The notes under the pieces were generated by a model. The model was not told where the DNA came from. It was given only the letters and a program-made list of their open reading frames with translations, and did not search any database. A DNA stretch of 64,000 nucleotides from NCBI GenBank assembly GCA_017621225.1, contig JAGATN010000037.1, positions 156,041-220,040 of the forward strand, read 5' to 3'. The translations under genes were made by a program, and so were the position numbers. Source of the stretch: Muribaculaceae bacterium. Its GTDB lineage: Bacteria > Bacteroidota > Bacteroidia > Bacteroidales > Muribaculaceae. Shown here piece after piece: positions 46,417 to 55,402 of this stretch (positions within the stretch are counted from its first letter, which is position 1; the number at the start of each line of letters is the position of its first letter).

Positions 46417-46448
46417 TTTGCCCATGTCATGGATTTTAGCTACATTTG
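46417..46448 (+). promoter_or_regulatory. Promoter of tRNA-Arg
   Basis: TTTG (46417-46420), 20 bases, then TACATTTG (46441-46448) match the consensus at every fixed position, 14 bases before the tRNA. Confidence 0.8.
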
Positions 46449-46462
46449 CAACCCAAACCGAT

Positions 46463-46534
46463 GCCCCGATAGTTCAACGGATAGAATAGAAGTTTCCTAA
46501 ACTTTAGATAGCAGTTCGATTCTGCTTCGGGGTA
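46463..46534 (+). tRNA. tRNA-Arg (anticodon CCU)
   Basis: The 72-base sequence folds as a complete cloverleaf. The acceptor arm GCCCCGA pairs with TCGGGGT (one G-T pair) and the discriminator base is A. The D arm is GTTC/GAAT. The anticodon arm GAAGT/ACTTT encloses loop TTCCTAA with anticodon CCT at 46496-46498. The T arm AGCAG/CTGCT has loop TTCGATT. CCA is not encoded. It reads AGG codons and has its own consensus promoter and terminator. Several inverted repeats follow downstream, and no copy of the tRNA 3' end that would mark an integrated element was found in the window. Confidence 0.95.
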
Positions 46535-46543
46535 CTCGCATGA

Positions 46544-46580
46544 CAAGGGGCTGCGTCGCAACGTCAGCCCCTTGCTTTTT
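46544..46580 (+). terminator. Intrinsic terminator of the tRNA gene
   Basis: CAAGGGGCTG (46544-46553) pairs perfectly with CAGCCCCTTG (46565-46574), followed by CTTTTT. Confidence 0.9.
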
Positions 46581-46610
46581 ATAACGATCACGATATGGAC
46601 ACAGAAACGG

Positions 46611-46685
46611 TAGGATTTATTTCAGATGGTCGGATAATGTGTAAAAGGGTAGAGTAGAATAAATCCTAAATTCGCGAATCGCGAA
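46611..46685. repeat. Two adjacent inverted repeats between tRNA-Arg and the hmu operon end
   Basis: TAGGATTTATT (46611-46621) and AATAAATCCTA (46658-46668) form a perfect 11-bp inverted repeat with a 36-base loop. Three bases later TTCGCGA-A-TCGCGAA (46671-46685) is a perfect 7-1-7 palindrome. Neither is followed by a clear T-run for the hmu transcript, which ends at 46736. They may be a recombination or regulatory site; no function can be assigned. Confidence 0.5.
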
Positions 46686-46735
46686 TGATCCATAAATATC
46701 GGATTGCGCAAATCATTTCATACTTTGCCACAAAT

Positions 46736-47068
46736 TTATTCGGGCACGTAAATTATCTCGCCGTTTTCAAGCTCATAAGCTATGCCTACGCGCTTGCCGC
46801 GCGAGCCATTCTTCTCGTCTTGATTTTCCGACGGAGTGTAGCGATTTATCTTGCTTCCTTCCTTGGTTATTATCTCCATGTTTTCCTTTCCGGGATTCTT
46901 AACCATAGTGAAGTCCTCGCTGTTGAGCATTTCAGTCATATTGTAATGCGATACCAAGGCCACCATCAGCGCGACGGCAAACACCATCGCCACGTCGAAA
47001 AGATTGCCCACCACGCTCATCGGATCGCCATCATCGCCATCTCTGCGATCAATCAGTCGTCGTCTCAT
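46736..47068 (-). CDS. hmuV: DUF2149 protein, last gene of the haem operon
   Basis: The 110-residue protein has an N-terminal membrane helix (VVGNLFDVAMVFAVALMVALV near residue 19) after a charged start and a small periplasmic domain (NGEIIYVPE at the end). It fits the DUF2149 family, which is found next to CobN-like and ExbB-like genes, and it occupies the place of HmuV in the Porphyromonas hmu operon. The fold resembles ExbD-like partners (one helix plus periplasmic domain), so it may pair with the ExbB-like protein to form a proton-driven motor. Its start overlaps the upstream gene stop by 20 bases. The symbol follows the Porphyromonas operon and is inferred from order. Confidence 0.75.
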   Translation of the reverse strand: MRRRLIDRRDGDDGDPMSVVGNLFDVAMVFAVALMVALVSHYNMTEMLNSEDFTMVKNPGKENMEIITKEGSKINRYTPSENQDEKNGSRGKRVGIAYELENGEIIYVPE

Positions 47069-47666
47069 TGCCGTCAGCCTCCTTCAAAAGGTCCACAATA
47101 AGTTCCAAATCGGTTATCTCGCGCAAATACCACCGCTGCTTCACCTGTTTGGTTACAAACCCTATGGCACTCGCAAAAAGGCCCACCACCGTAGTGGCAA
47201 ACGCCACCTGCATGTTATAGGCCATCGAGGCTATGTCGCCGGTAGCAAGCCCTACGAGCGCGGGGCCCATCGGTATGAGGGTGCCCATAAGCCCCAACGT
47301 AGGGCCCATCTTTGCCAGGGTGTTCGACAACGAAAGATCTTTATCGGCCTTCATCTCGGCACCGGCCAATATGTGGCTCATACGTGCCCGACTGCCATTG
47401 GCGGCAAATATGTCACGAATGTATGTGAATGTTCCACCGGTGGCATCGTCAGGCAATCGGGATGCGAGGTCGGCTACCGTCAGCGGCGTAAGCTTATTGA
47501 GCAGCGGGCGCAACAATGCCTCCCTTTTACGCATGCTCTGATATTGACCGAAAAATCCGCCAAGCAAAACAAGCGACCGCACGAACAAGAAAATAAGCAA
47601 AAGTATCACAGGCACCATAAGTCCTGTTGATATCCAATAAAGGATGTCGGAAATGTAATTCATCAT
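47049..47666 (-). CDS. hmuU: MotA/TolQ/ExbB-type proton channel protein of the haem operon
   Basis: The 205-residue protein has three membrane helices: one near residue 15-35 and two near 125-185. The conserved block is LSNTLAKMGPTLGLMGTLIPMGPALVGLATGD (residues of about 108-139), with the Gly-rich TolQ/ExbB core. Such proteins form inner-membrane proton channels that power outer-membrane transport or periplasmic proteins. In the operon it would energise either the TonB-dependent receptor or the large CobN/HmuS protein. Its start directly follows the stop of the previous gene, and its end overlaps the DUF2149 gene. Confidence 0.82.
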   Translation of the reverse strand: MMNYISDILYWISTGLMVPVILLLIFLFVRSLVLLGGFFGQYQSMRKREALLRPLLNKLTPLTVADLASRLPDDATGGTFTYIRDIFAANGSRARMSHILAGAEMKADKDLSLSNTLAKMGPTLGLMGTLIPMGPALVGLATGDIASMAYNMQVAFATTVVGLFASAIGFVTKQVKQRWYLREITDLELIVDLLKEADGNETTTD

Positions 47667-48374
47667 CTAATAATTATTATTTCTATTTATTTTACGCAAC
47701 TTCAGGTTTCGGAGCAACACTCCGACCGCGCCTCCGGCCACTGCCAACGCCAACATGGCCGCCGTAGCAGGCCAGTCGATCTTGTCGACTCCGGCTGCGG
47801 CAGTCGACCCGTTTACCGTAATGACAATGCCGAGCATGGCCGACAGCGCACTGACGAGAAACAGCATCTCAAGCCTTATGTCGCGCTCGGGCAACATCAA
47901 CTTAACGCCACTCACCAGCGCGGGCATCAATATGGCCACTCCCAAACCGGCGAGATACGATATTGTCCGGAAATTGCCGCCGGGCATATTAAACACCAGA
48001 CCCACCAATAAGCTGAAAAGCACGGCAAAAATCATAAAACCCGGAAAGCAGCGCAATGCGTCGTAAAGCAATATGCGCCATCGAGGCATATGCGCACGCA
48101 CTTCCACATTCACCTCCATTATGCAAAACCACATAGTCAATGCCGCATCGATGCATACGAGTGCCGACGTATTGCGCATAATGTCGGGCGACGACAGCCA
48201 ATCGGCAATCTGATTGCGCGACTGAACTATGGCCACCGGCCACATCAAAGCGACGAACAGCGCACACAGCATCGCCACGACGCATATGGTCTTCCATCCC
48301 GAAAAGGTATATTTCAACAAGAAGCCAAAACACACCATCGTCATAAGTACGTATACGGCTATTTCCATCAGCAA
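47667..48374 (-). CDS. hmuT: Inner-membrane protein of the haem operon (HmuT position)
   Basis: The 235-residue protein is hydrophobic, with about six membrane helices, for example near residues 5-25, 30-50, 115-135, 145-165 and 200-220. No known catalytic motif is seen. It occupies the position of HmuT in the Porphyromonas hmu operon, between the CobN-like and ExbB-like genes. It overlaps the hmuS stop by seven bases and abuts the next gene, so it is tightly coupled. A role as a membrane partner of the ExbB-like protein or in haem product transport is possible but unproven. Confidence 0.65.
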   Translation of the reverse strand: MLMEIAVYVLMTMVCFGFLLKYTFSGWKTICVVAMLCALFVALMWPVAIVQSRNQIADWLSSPDIMRNTSALVCIDAALTMWFCIMEVNVEVRAHMPRWRILLYDALRCFPGFMIFAVLFSLLVGLVFNMPGGNFRTISYLAGLGVAILMPALVSGVKLMLPERDIRLEMLFLVSALSAMLGIVITVNGSTAAAGVDKIDWPATAAMLALAVAGGAVGVLLRNLKLRKINRNNNY

Positions 48375-51300
48375 GTATATTTTTTGCGCCTACACCGGCA
48401 CATTATAATCAGCAACAAAAACAATGCCACAATGGCGCATACGGCCACAAAAGCTCCATTCGACACGTTTTCAGCCTCCTGTTCGGCACCCGCCGACAAT
48501 TCCTGTCGGTTCATGACCACGGCATTCGACGAGCTGACAGCCGCCTCGCGCACTTTCGATATGGCAAGATCGTACTTCCCGGCCCGCTCCCCGTCGAGCT
48601 TCGAAGCGATAAATTTACGCAACAAGGCATTATCGGCCACCACGGCCGAGCCCGACGCGCCGTATGCCTCGATGAGTTCGGCGTGAAGCATGGCAATGTC
48701 GTGCAGCTGACTCTCCGTGGCTTTCCACATTCCCTTCCGGGCGCATTCCATCATCACCGCCGAGATATCCTGGAGCGCAGCCGGATTCACCGATTCGAAA
48801 AAGCTCCTCACGCCAAGCCCCATTTTGTCCTTTACATACACGTCGTATATTTCATTCCACATCTCGTTGTCGATGGCATCGGGCTTCATAACGTTCCAGC
48901 CATAAGTGTTTTCGACCACGGCCGCAAATTCGCCTGCCGAGCTTGCGCCCCCTTTCATCTTTTCACGTATGTACGACGGATTGAATATGGTGGTGCGGCT
49001 TTCCACCCCTATGGCTTCCTTCACCTCCTGCATACGCATATTGTGGTGATTGCGGTAGTCACTCATATAAGCATCGGGGTCTTTGCCGGTAACGTTTCGC
49101 ACGGCCAGATTCAGGCCGCCCATGAATTCATATACATGGTCAAGGCTCAACGCGCCCCACGAATTGCTTTGCCGGGGCTGAACCACGGCATCGGTATTGG
49201 CAAGCGCGGCCTCGAAGGCATATTTCTTCACTCCCTCCCAGTCGGCTTCACTGCCATAAAATGCGCCCATGTTTGCAAGGTACACCGATGCAATTTCCGA
49301 TTCGTCGGTCCACTTGTCGCCCGACTGAACCATACCCTGTATGCCGGTGCCATAGTTACCGTTAACGCCGCCAAACACCCTATAAGTGGAAATTTCGCGC
49401 GCCTCTTTCGGCGACAGCCCTTTTTCAAGCAATATGCGTTCCGACGCCACCGCTCCTTCGGCCACATTATTGAAATATTCATCATCAGCAGCCGATGCGG
49501 CCATCTCCACGGCACGATTTATGAGAAACAATCGCGAAGCGGCAATGTCGCGCAACTGGCCGCTCGTCTGCACTACCACGTCGATGCGCGGCCGCCCGAG
49601 CTCCTTCGAAGGAATGAGCCGCAAATCGGTCACGCGACCAAACGCATCCCTTATCGGTTCGACACCGAGCATATACAACACCTGCGCCACGGTAGCCCCC
49701 TCGGTCTCCACGAATTCGCCGCTCCACAGCGTATAGCTGACCTTACGGGGAATGCTGTCGCCATGCCTTTTGCGATACATTTCTATGGTGTTTTCAGCCA
49801 ACATGCGCCCTTTTTCCCATGCCGATTCGCTCGGCGTGGCTTCCGCATTCACGCCATACAGGTTACGACCCGTGGGCAACGTATTCGGATTGACAATCGG
49901 ATCGCCTCCGGGCGACGGAGGGGTAAATCCGCCATCCAGCGCGTTCAGGAGCGACTCCAGTTCGCGTTGCGGGCTTTCAGTCAGCAACGCACGGTAGTCG
50001 CCTACATTTTTCACGGCCCGTTCAATGGCCATAATGACCATGGCCTTGTTCAAGTCATCTTTAGAATAAGCTTCGGCAGCATATCCGGGCGATGCCGTCT
50101 TGGCAGTATCGTCAGCCTCGGTAGCGCCGGCCATAGCCGCCCTCATTTTTTGCAACGCGGCATCATCGGCCCCCATCATTTTTGCCATGGCCATGGCCTT
50201 TTCAGGCGACATATATTTGCTCACGGCCGCCATTTTCTCTTTCATTTCGGCATGCTTGCGCTGCTGATTGACCGGCATTGCGCTGCCTACACGTCCGCGC
50301 ATCATCATCGACATCATGTCGTTCGGTTCGGAGCGTTGCGCCTCAATGCCTCGCGCAGCCTTAAGTTCATCGGCGGTTATCGACGCCACGTCGCAAATAA
50401 ACGCATCGGTGGCAAGCGACGGATTGGCAAGCAAGCGCCCCACGAGCAAACGAGCCTTGTCAAGGTAACGTTGCGTAAACATCGATTTATGCCGCTCAAC
50501 ATCGGCAACAGCCGCGCCGCGCAACTTGTCGAGAGCCAACAATCCGTAAGCTATCGGGTCGGTAGCCATGGAATATACGCTCGATTGTATGCGGTCGGCT
50601 TCGTACGGTTCGCCCATGACATATGGTTTACCGGTTATTTTTTCACTTGCCAGCTCCTCTGCAAATTGCTCCACGCGCGCCACATCGTCGGAGGTGTATA
50701 CATACGTGGTCGAGCTGTCGATGGCGAGATCGCGGTGTATGCCGAGCGACTGAGTGTGCCTGCGCACGTCGGCCGCCGCCGAATCAATCGATTCGTCCGA
50801 GGCATTCGCTCCCTCCTCGAGCAGATGGTTGTAATGCTTCACCGACTCCATGAGTTGCCGATACGTGCCCCGTACGTTACTCTCTATGAACGGAGGCGTG
50901 AGGTGCGACTGTATTCCGGCATACGAGCGTCTTTTGGCTATCAACGCTTCGCCAACGTTGCCGATGGTATATACGTACATATGGGGCAGTTCACCTATCA
51001 GGCAGTCGCTCCAGTCATCGCTACCGAGAGCCACCTGTTTGCGTGGCGTATATTCAAGGCTGCCGTGCGTACCGAAATGAATCAGTGCGTCGGCACCGAA
51101 GTCATACCTACACCACAAATACGGCGCTATGTAGGAGTGCGGAGGCGCCGCATCCGTTCCATGCACCATTTGAAACTCATTATCGCCAACCCCGACTGCC
51201 GGCTGCGGCAACAGCACTATGTTTCCGAACCGTATGCGGGCCACGGCCAGACAACTGTCAACGGCCATGAACGAGCCGGGAAATTCGCCATACGAAGCTG

Positions 51301-52690
51301 TCACCTCGACATATTTATCGCCTGGCACCGCTTTCCTCACCCAATCGCGATAGTCGGAAGCCGAAACCATTTCCGCATGACCCGACGAAATGAATTCGCT
51401 TATCTGCCCTTCGGCATATGTGCCGAACACGGGGCCGCGCTCCATTACAATCTTTTCGAATTCACGTTCCGACTGAGGCAATCCAGCCACATCATAACCT
51501 TCTGCCTTAAGCTTCAGCAACACGTTGTATAACGACGACAATACCTCCATACCCGATGCGACAAGCGCACTCTGCCCCGGGCCTTTGAAATAAAATATGG
51601 CCACCCGCTTTTGCGAATTAGGCTTACGCTTCAGCGAAATGTAATTGTTTACATTGGCTACGAACGATTCCAAACGATCGGGCATGGCATACAATTCCTG
51701 TAACCCCTCGTCGTTGATGCGATGCGCAAACAAAGCATACGGGCGCAACGCGCCATCTATCTCAGGCATCACTATGCTCTGCGACATGAACCCACCGTTC
51801 ATGCCCGACTTGTCGGCGCGCCAGTCATCATGGAGTCTGTTTACGTTTAACGGAGAGAACAAAGGGATGTTGCGGTCAGTCAAATAATCAACCATATCAT
51901 CGCCCAATCGTCCGTGAGCCATGTTGACCACCGCCGACGGATTCACCGAATCGATATGATGTCCGCGCACGAACTCAACAATGTCGCGAACGGGATATAC
52001 CACCGAACCCGTCGACTCAAAGCGCGCCACCAAATCGGTAGGATCGCCCATCTGTCCGCAAATCACTATTCGCGGTGCCGACGAATCGCCCATCAGTTTG
52101 TTCGATTTCAGAAACGCATCATATTCAGCCACTGAGTTGAAGCCGGCATCATCATCGTCGCCTGCCATCGAAGCATGATAGATCATATCGTCAGAAGCCT
52201 GCCGCACTGCCTCGACATTTCCAGTCGCCACCAATTTGCGATCTATATTTCTACGCACATAATTGAGCATGCTTCTGTAATTTCGCCGACCTCCATTCGC
52301 CAGATATTTTCGTATGTCGGCCTCTTGCAACGAATCGACGCTCACCACGTAATTGTCGGGATTCGTGGCGGCAGTGGTCAAAACGGGCGTTCCGCCATTC
52401 GCCGCCCTGATCATCGCCTCCCGCTGCTCCTCGGTGATGCGCAACCCCATACCGTTTACGAACACCATATCGTAACCGTCGATCGATCCAATGTCGTCGG
52501 GCGAAACCTCACATATCTTTATGAATGAATTGTCATTGGCCTTTGATATTTGTCCAAGCGTCAATATATTGTAATTAACGAAAGCTATTGATGTGGGCGA
52601 AACGTAGCGGGCCCAACACCATATTGCGGCAAACGCCACCGCCACTACCGCAACAACGGCAAGCAACCTTATCTTAATTTTTCTTCTCAT
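48368..52690 (-). CDS. hmuS: HmuS: CobN/Mg-chelatase-H-like protein, membrane-anchored
   Basis: The 1440-residue protein belongs to the CobN/BchH large-subunit chelatase family. An N-terminal helix (LLAVVAVVAVAFAAIWCW) and a C-terminal helix (AFVAVCAIVALFLLLII) followed by a basic tail would hold a large periplasmic body at the membrane. The family motif HFGTHGSLEYTPRKQ lies near residue 540, and WSGEFVETEGATVAQVLYMLG near 985. Related HmuS proteins act on haem, and work on Bacteroides homologues supports removal of iron with release of protoporphyrin. Cobalt insertion as in cobalamin synthesis is unlikely because no corrin genes are present and the neighbours are haem-uptake genes. It overlaps the receptor gene by four bases. 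Confidence 0.88.
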   Translation of the reverse strand: MRRKIKIRLLAVVAVVAVAFAAIWCWARYVSPTSIAFVNYNILTLGQISKANDNSFIKICEVSPDDIGSIDGYDMVFVNGMGLRITEEQREAMIRAANGGTPVLTTAATNPDNYVVSVDSLQEADIRKYLANGGRRNYRSMLNYVRRNIDRKLVATGNVEAVRQASDDMIYHASMAGDDDDAGFNSVAEYDAFLKSNKLMGDSSAPRIVICGQMGDPTDLVARFESTGSVVYPVRDIVEFVRGHHIDSVNPSAVVNMAHGRLGDDMVDYLTDRNIPLFSPLNVNRLHDDWRADKSGMNGGFMSQSIVMPEIDGALRPYALFAHRINDEGLQELYAMPDRLESFVANVNNYISLKRKPNSQKRVAIFYFKGPGQSALVASGMEVLSSLYNVLLKLKAEGYDVAGLPQSEREFEKIVMERGPVFGTYAEGQISEFISSGHAEMVSASDYRDWVRKAVPGDKYVEVTASYGEFPGSFMAVDSCLAVARIRFGNIVLLPQPAVGVGDNEFQMVHGTDAAPPHSYIAPYLWCRYDFGADALIHFGTHGSLEYTPRKQVALGSDDWSDCLIGELPHMYVYTIGNVGEALIAKRRSYAGIQSHLTPPFIESNVRGTYRQLMESVKHYNHLLEEGANASDESIDSAAADVRRHTQSLGIHRDLAIDSSTTYVYTSDDVARVEQFAEELASEKITGKPYVMGEPYEADRIQSSVYSMATDPIAYGLLALDKLRGAAVADVERHKSMFTQRYLDKARLLVGRLLANPSLATDAFICDVASITADELKAARGIEAQRSEPNDMMSMMMRGRVGSAMPVNQQRKHAEMKEKMAAVSKYMSPEKAMAMAKMMGADDAALQKMRAAMAGATEADDTAKTASPGYAAEAYSKDDLNKAMVIMAIERAVKNVGDYRALLTESPQRELESLLNALDGGFTPPSPGGDPIVNPNTLPTGRNLYGVNAEATPSESAWEKGRMLAENTIEMYRKRHGDSIPRKVSYTLWSGEFVETEGATVAQVLYMLGVEPIRDAFGRVTDLRLIPSKELGRPRIDVVVQTSGQLRDIAASRLFLINRAVEMAASAADDEYFNNVAEGAVASERILLEKGLSPKEAREISTYRVFGGVNGNYGTGIQGMVQSGDKWTDESEIASVYLANMGAFYGSEADWEGVKKYAFEAALANTDAVVQPRQSNSWGALSLDHVYEFMGGLNLAVRNVTGKDPDAYMSDYRNHHNMRMQEVKEAIGVESRTTIFNPSYIREKMKGGASSAGEFAAVVENTYGWNVMKPDAIDNEMWNEIYDVYVKDKMGLGVRSFFESVNPAALQDISAVMMECARKGMWKATESQLHDIAMLHAELIEAYGASGSAVVADNALLRKFIASKLDGERAGKYDLAISKVREAAVSSSNAVVMNRQELSAGAEQEAENVSNGAFVAVCAIVALFLLLIIMCRCRRKKYTC

Positions 52691-54735
52691 AACAATCCTC
52701 TTTTTACCATCTTGTCAATGTCAATCGAAAGCCCCACAGCCAACGTGGTTCCGGTGGTGGAGGGCGAATTACTGTAATAATATTCGGGCCGGTAATTGAA
52801 CAGATTGTCGACCGTAACATTCAGGCTCACGCCACGCCACACTGACTGATTGACAATCAGCTTCCACATGGCATATGAAGGATACGTGACCCGTTGAGTC
52901 GACTCATACGATGTGACCGACGTAAATTCGTCGACCGTAACGCTCGACAGTATCCTGCCGCTCAGAGCCACATATAGCCCGTAATTCTTGAATTTGCGGT
53001 TGCAGTCGACCTTTATCGTAGCCGTATGCGGGCGCGTCGACGACACCATGGGCGCTCCTTTTTTGATGTGTTCATGCGTGAATGAATACGACAATCGAAG
53101 CCCCAAGCCTTCCGGCAATGCCATTACGGCATTGGCTTCAAGACCCGAAATGTTCATTCGCGACATATTGACATATTGCTGTCCGCGAAGCACGGTGTTC
53201 CAAGCGGTCGATATCCTATTGTCGACCATATTGAAAAATCCGATCAGCGTGAAGTTGTAACGATGCCTTGCATATTCGCCCGACAACGAGAAATTATGGC
53301 TCATTTCCGACTTCAAATCAGGATTTCCGTATATCATAAATATGTTTGCCATATTGAAATTCATATACATTTCCTTTAGCGTAGGAGCCCTGAAACCGCC
53401 GGCATAGGATCCACGCAGCGTAAACCGCCGCATTTTATGCATAAATGCCAGTTTCGACGAAACGTGGCTCACCGAAGCTTCGCTATAATAATCGTAACGG
53501 GCACCGCCGAGCAAATCGAAATTCGGCGAAAGTCCAAGATCGGCCTGTATGTATCCATCGGCCACGTACTGCCTTTTTGAGCCATTGTCGGCAAACTGAT
53601 ACGACATCAGGTAATCGCGCATGAAATCGCCTCCGCCGGTAAGCGTCGCAAAGCCGAACAGCGTTTTCGAATATCGCGCCGTGACGTTGTGCTGCACATT
53701 GCTATAATCGCGTACGTCATATCGCGTTTCGACCTGATAATCGCTTTTGTCATATTGGTCGAACGCATACGAGGCCTCAAGTTTTGCCCCGTCCGACATG
53801 TCAAGGTTGCCCTTCAAGCCGCCCGCAAAATCACGATAACGTTCCTTAACCGCCTCCTGCGAGTTGCGCTGCCTAAAGAAATATCCGGCACGCCCGGTAA
53901 ACCTCAACCGGTCGTTAAGCAGATAGATCAGACGCTCCTTGACATTCCATATGCTATGCCCGTATATTTTGCCATAATCGCCTTTATCGGGGTTGCCGTC
54001 GGTAAGAGATATCGAGTCGACGCACTTGTACTGCACGTTGGTTACAGAGCCTACTCGACCCTTCATGACGCTTAACGAAGCGCCATACCGGCGGCTTCCG
54101 TATGCTCCGAAGCGCGCGTTGACGTTTGCCGCCACCGGCTCATCGGGTATCTTGCTGATCAGATTGACGACCCCGCCCACGGCATTCGATCCGTATAATG
54201 ACGAGGCCGCGCCTTTCACTATCTCCACTCGTGCCACATTGTCGAGATTCAGACGGGCATAGTCGATATTGTCGAGTGTTTCGCCTGCCAATCGCTCACC
54301 ATCGACAAGAAACAGCACCGAATTGCCCCCGAATCCCTGCATGTTAAGCGATGTCTGCTGATTCATCGAATACGAAAATTCTATGCCAGGGAGTTCCGAC
54401 TGCAACAAATCGCCTATGTTCGTGGCATCCGAACGACGTATGTCGGCCGACGTTATCAGGCGCGTTATCACCGGAACGCTTTTCAGCGGCTTTGGGGTAA
54501 GCGTTCCCGTAACCACCACGGCATCGAGATCGAGAGCCATATCGTCAGCTTTTACCGAATCGACATCATGCTCCAAAGAGTCGGGCCGGACAATGCCGAC
54601 GGAATGCTTTGCACCATCATCGGCATCGACCGCAGCCGATACCGAAAGCAGTGACAACAGCAAAACGACGCATCGCAACAAAGCCGACCCGATCCGACAT
54701 CTGCAATCAATAATCAAGCGGATACACATAGTCAA
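52687..54735 (-). CDS. hmuR: HmuR-like TonB-dependent haem receptor
   Basis: The 682-residue protein has a signal peptide (LLRCVVLLLSLLSVSAAVDA), a TonB-box-like segment (LDLDAVVVTGT near residue 68) and a plug domain (about 75-195; GNSVLFLVDGERLAG, GAASSLYGSNAVGGVVNLIS). A 22-strand barrel follows. The haem-receptor signature of HmuR/HemR proteins is present as FRAP near residue 448 (YRAP in Porphyromonas HmuR) and NPDL near residue 475. It would take haem from the HmuY-type protein and move it into the periplasm. The start overlaps the HmuY stop by 29 bases, and the stop overlaps hmuS by four. A cobalamin (BtuB-type) ligand is less likely given the operon. Confidence 0.88.
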   Translation of the reverse strand: MTMCIRLIIDCRCRIGSALLRCVVLLLSLLSVSAAVDADDGAKHSVGIVRPDSLEHDVDSVKADDMALDLDAVVVTGTLTPKPLKSVPVITRLITSADIRRSDATNIGDLLQSELPGIEFSYSMNQQTSLNMQGFGGNSVLFLVDGERLAGETLDNIDYARLNLDNVARVEIVKGAASSLYGSNAVGGVVNLISKIPDEPVAANVNARFGAYGSRRYGASLSVMKGRVGSVTNVQYKCVDSISLTDGNPDKGDYGKIYGHSIWNVKERLIYLLNDRLRFTGRAGYFFRQRNSQEAVKERYRDFAGGLKGNLDMSDGAKLEASYAFDQYDKSDYQVETRYDVRDYSNVQHNVTARYSKTLFGFATLTGGGDFMRDYLMSYQFADNGSKRQYVADGYIQADLGLSPNFDLLGGARYDYYSEASVSHVSSKLAFMHKMRRFTLRGSYAGGFRAPTLKEMYMNFNMANIFMIYGNPDLKSEMSHNFSLSGEYARHRYNFTLIGFFNMVDNRISTAWNTVLRGQQYVNMSRMNISGLEANAVMALPEGLGLRLSYSFTHEHIKKGAPMVSSTRPHTATIKVDCNRKFKNYGLYVALSGRILSSVTVDEFTSVTSYESTQRVTYPSYAMWKLIVNQSVWRGVSLNVTVDNLFNYRPEYYYSNSPSTTGTTLAVGLSIDIDKMVKRGLL

Positions 54736-55402
54736 CCGTCATAAAACCTTTTATTCCAACATCGTTCATATAGTTACGAAGCTTCAAAGCAGCTTTCGTA
54801 CCGTCGCCGAACTGCACTATGTAGACTTTATCCGACATAGTATATATCGGAGGCATCTCACTTTTGTCGACATCAAGCCATGTCGACAATTCGCGATTGT
54901 AATATGAATCGGCATATACGAGCCATCCGTCCATCATATGCGACATATCCACCGTTATCACGTCGGTAGTCCACTCATCGGTCACCCCCGTGCTTTCAGG
55001 CATGTCAACGAGCGCCGCCACGTCCGACAACGAGGCATATTCGGTACGAAACACTTTGGCATCATTGGTCTTGGCATCATACCGATGTATTGCTATGTCC
55101 CACTGCGAAGGGCCGGCCTCGTCCATCACTATATTGGCTGTATCAGTAGTCAGCGAATGAAAATCAATATAATTCCAGCGCTGATAGCTTGTGGCATCAA
55201 CATAGACGGTTCCTGACTTGGTCGACGCATCGACCGCAACGAAACCAAAATCCTTAACGTCGTCAGCCTGATTATAGTAGATATTTTCAAAAAGCCCGTT
55301 GCAGGCGGTAACGACGGTTGCCATTGCCGCCAACAACAAAGCATGTTTTGGAAAAATGAAATGTCGAGTCATATTCAAGCGTGTTTTTCCCATAATTTTC
55401 AT
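54707..55402 (-). CDS. hmuY: HmuY-family haem-binding lipoprotein
   Basis: The 231-residue protein is a predicted lipoprotein with lipobox VVTAC and Cys34. The mature part matches the HmuY fold family through YVDATSYQRWNYIDFHSL near residue 67, QWDIAIHRYDAKTN near 100 and the C-terminal MTVDYVYPL. HmuY proteins bind haem outside the cell and pass it to HmuR. Possible axial ligands are His82, His106, His155 and the adjacent Met156/Met157; related gut and oral proteins use either His-His or Met-Met pairs, and the sequence alone does not decide. The start codon overlaps the upstream lipoprotein stop (ATGA). Inner ATG codons at residues 4 and 11 are alternative starts. Confidence 0.85.
   Translation of the reverse strand: MKIMGKTRLNMTRHFIFPKHALLLAAMATVVTACNGLFENIYYNQADDVKDFGFVAVDASTKSGTVYVDATSYQRWNYIDFHSLTTDTANIVMDEAGPSQWDIAIHRYDAKTNDAKVFRTEYASLSDVAALVDMPESTGVTDEWTTDVITVDMSHMMDGWLVYADSYYNRELSTWLDVDKSEMPPIYTMSDKVYIVQFGDGTKAALKLRNYMNDVGIKGFMTVDYVYPLDY

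Noticed and set aside
48683-51532. A 949-codon open frame on the plus strand opposite hmuS
   Set aside because: It is a mirror frame caused by codon bias of the real 1440-residue gene; its translation is His/Arg-rich without any family motif, and hmuS has clear homology.
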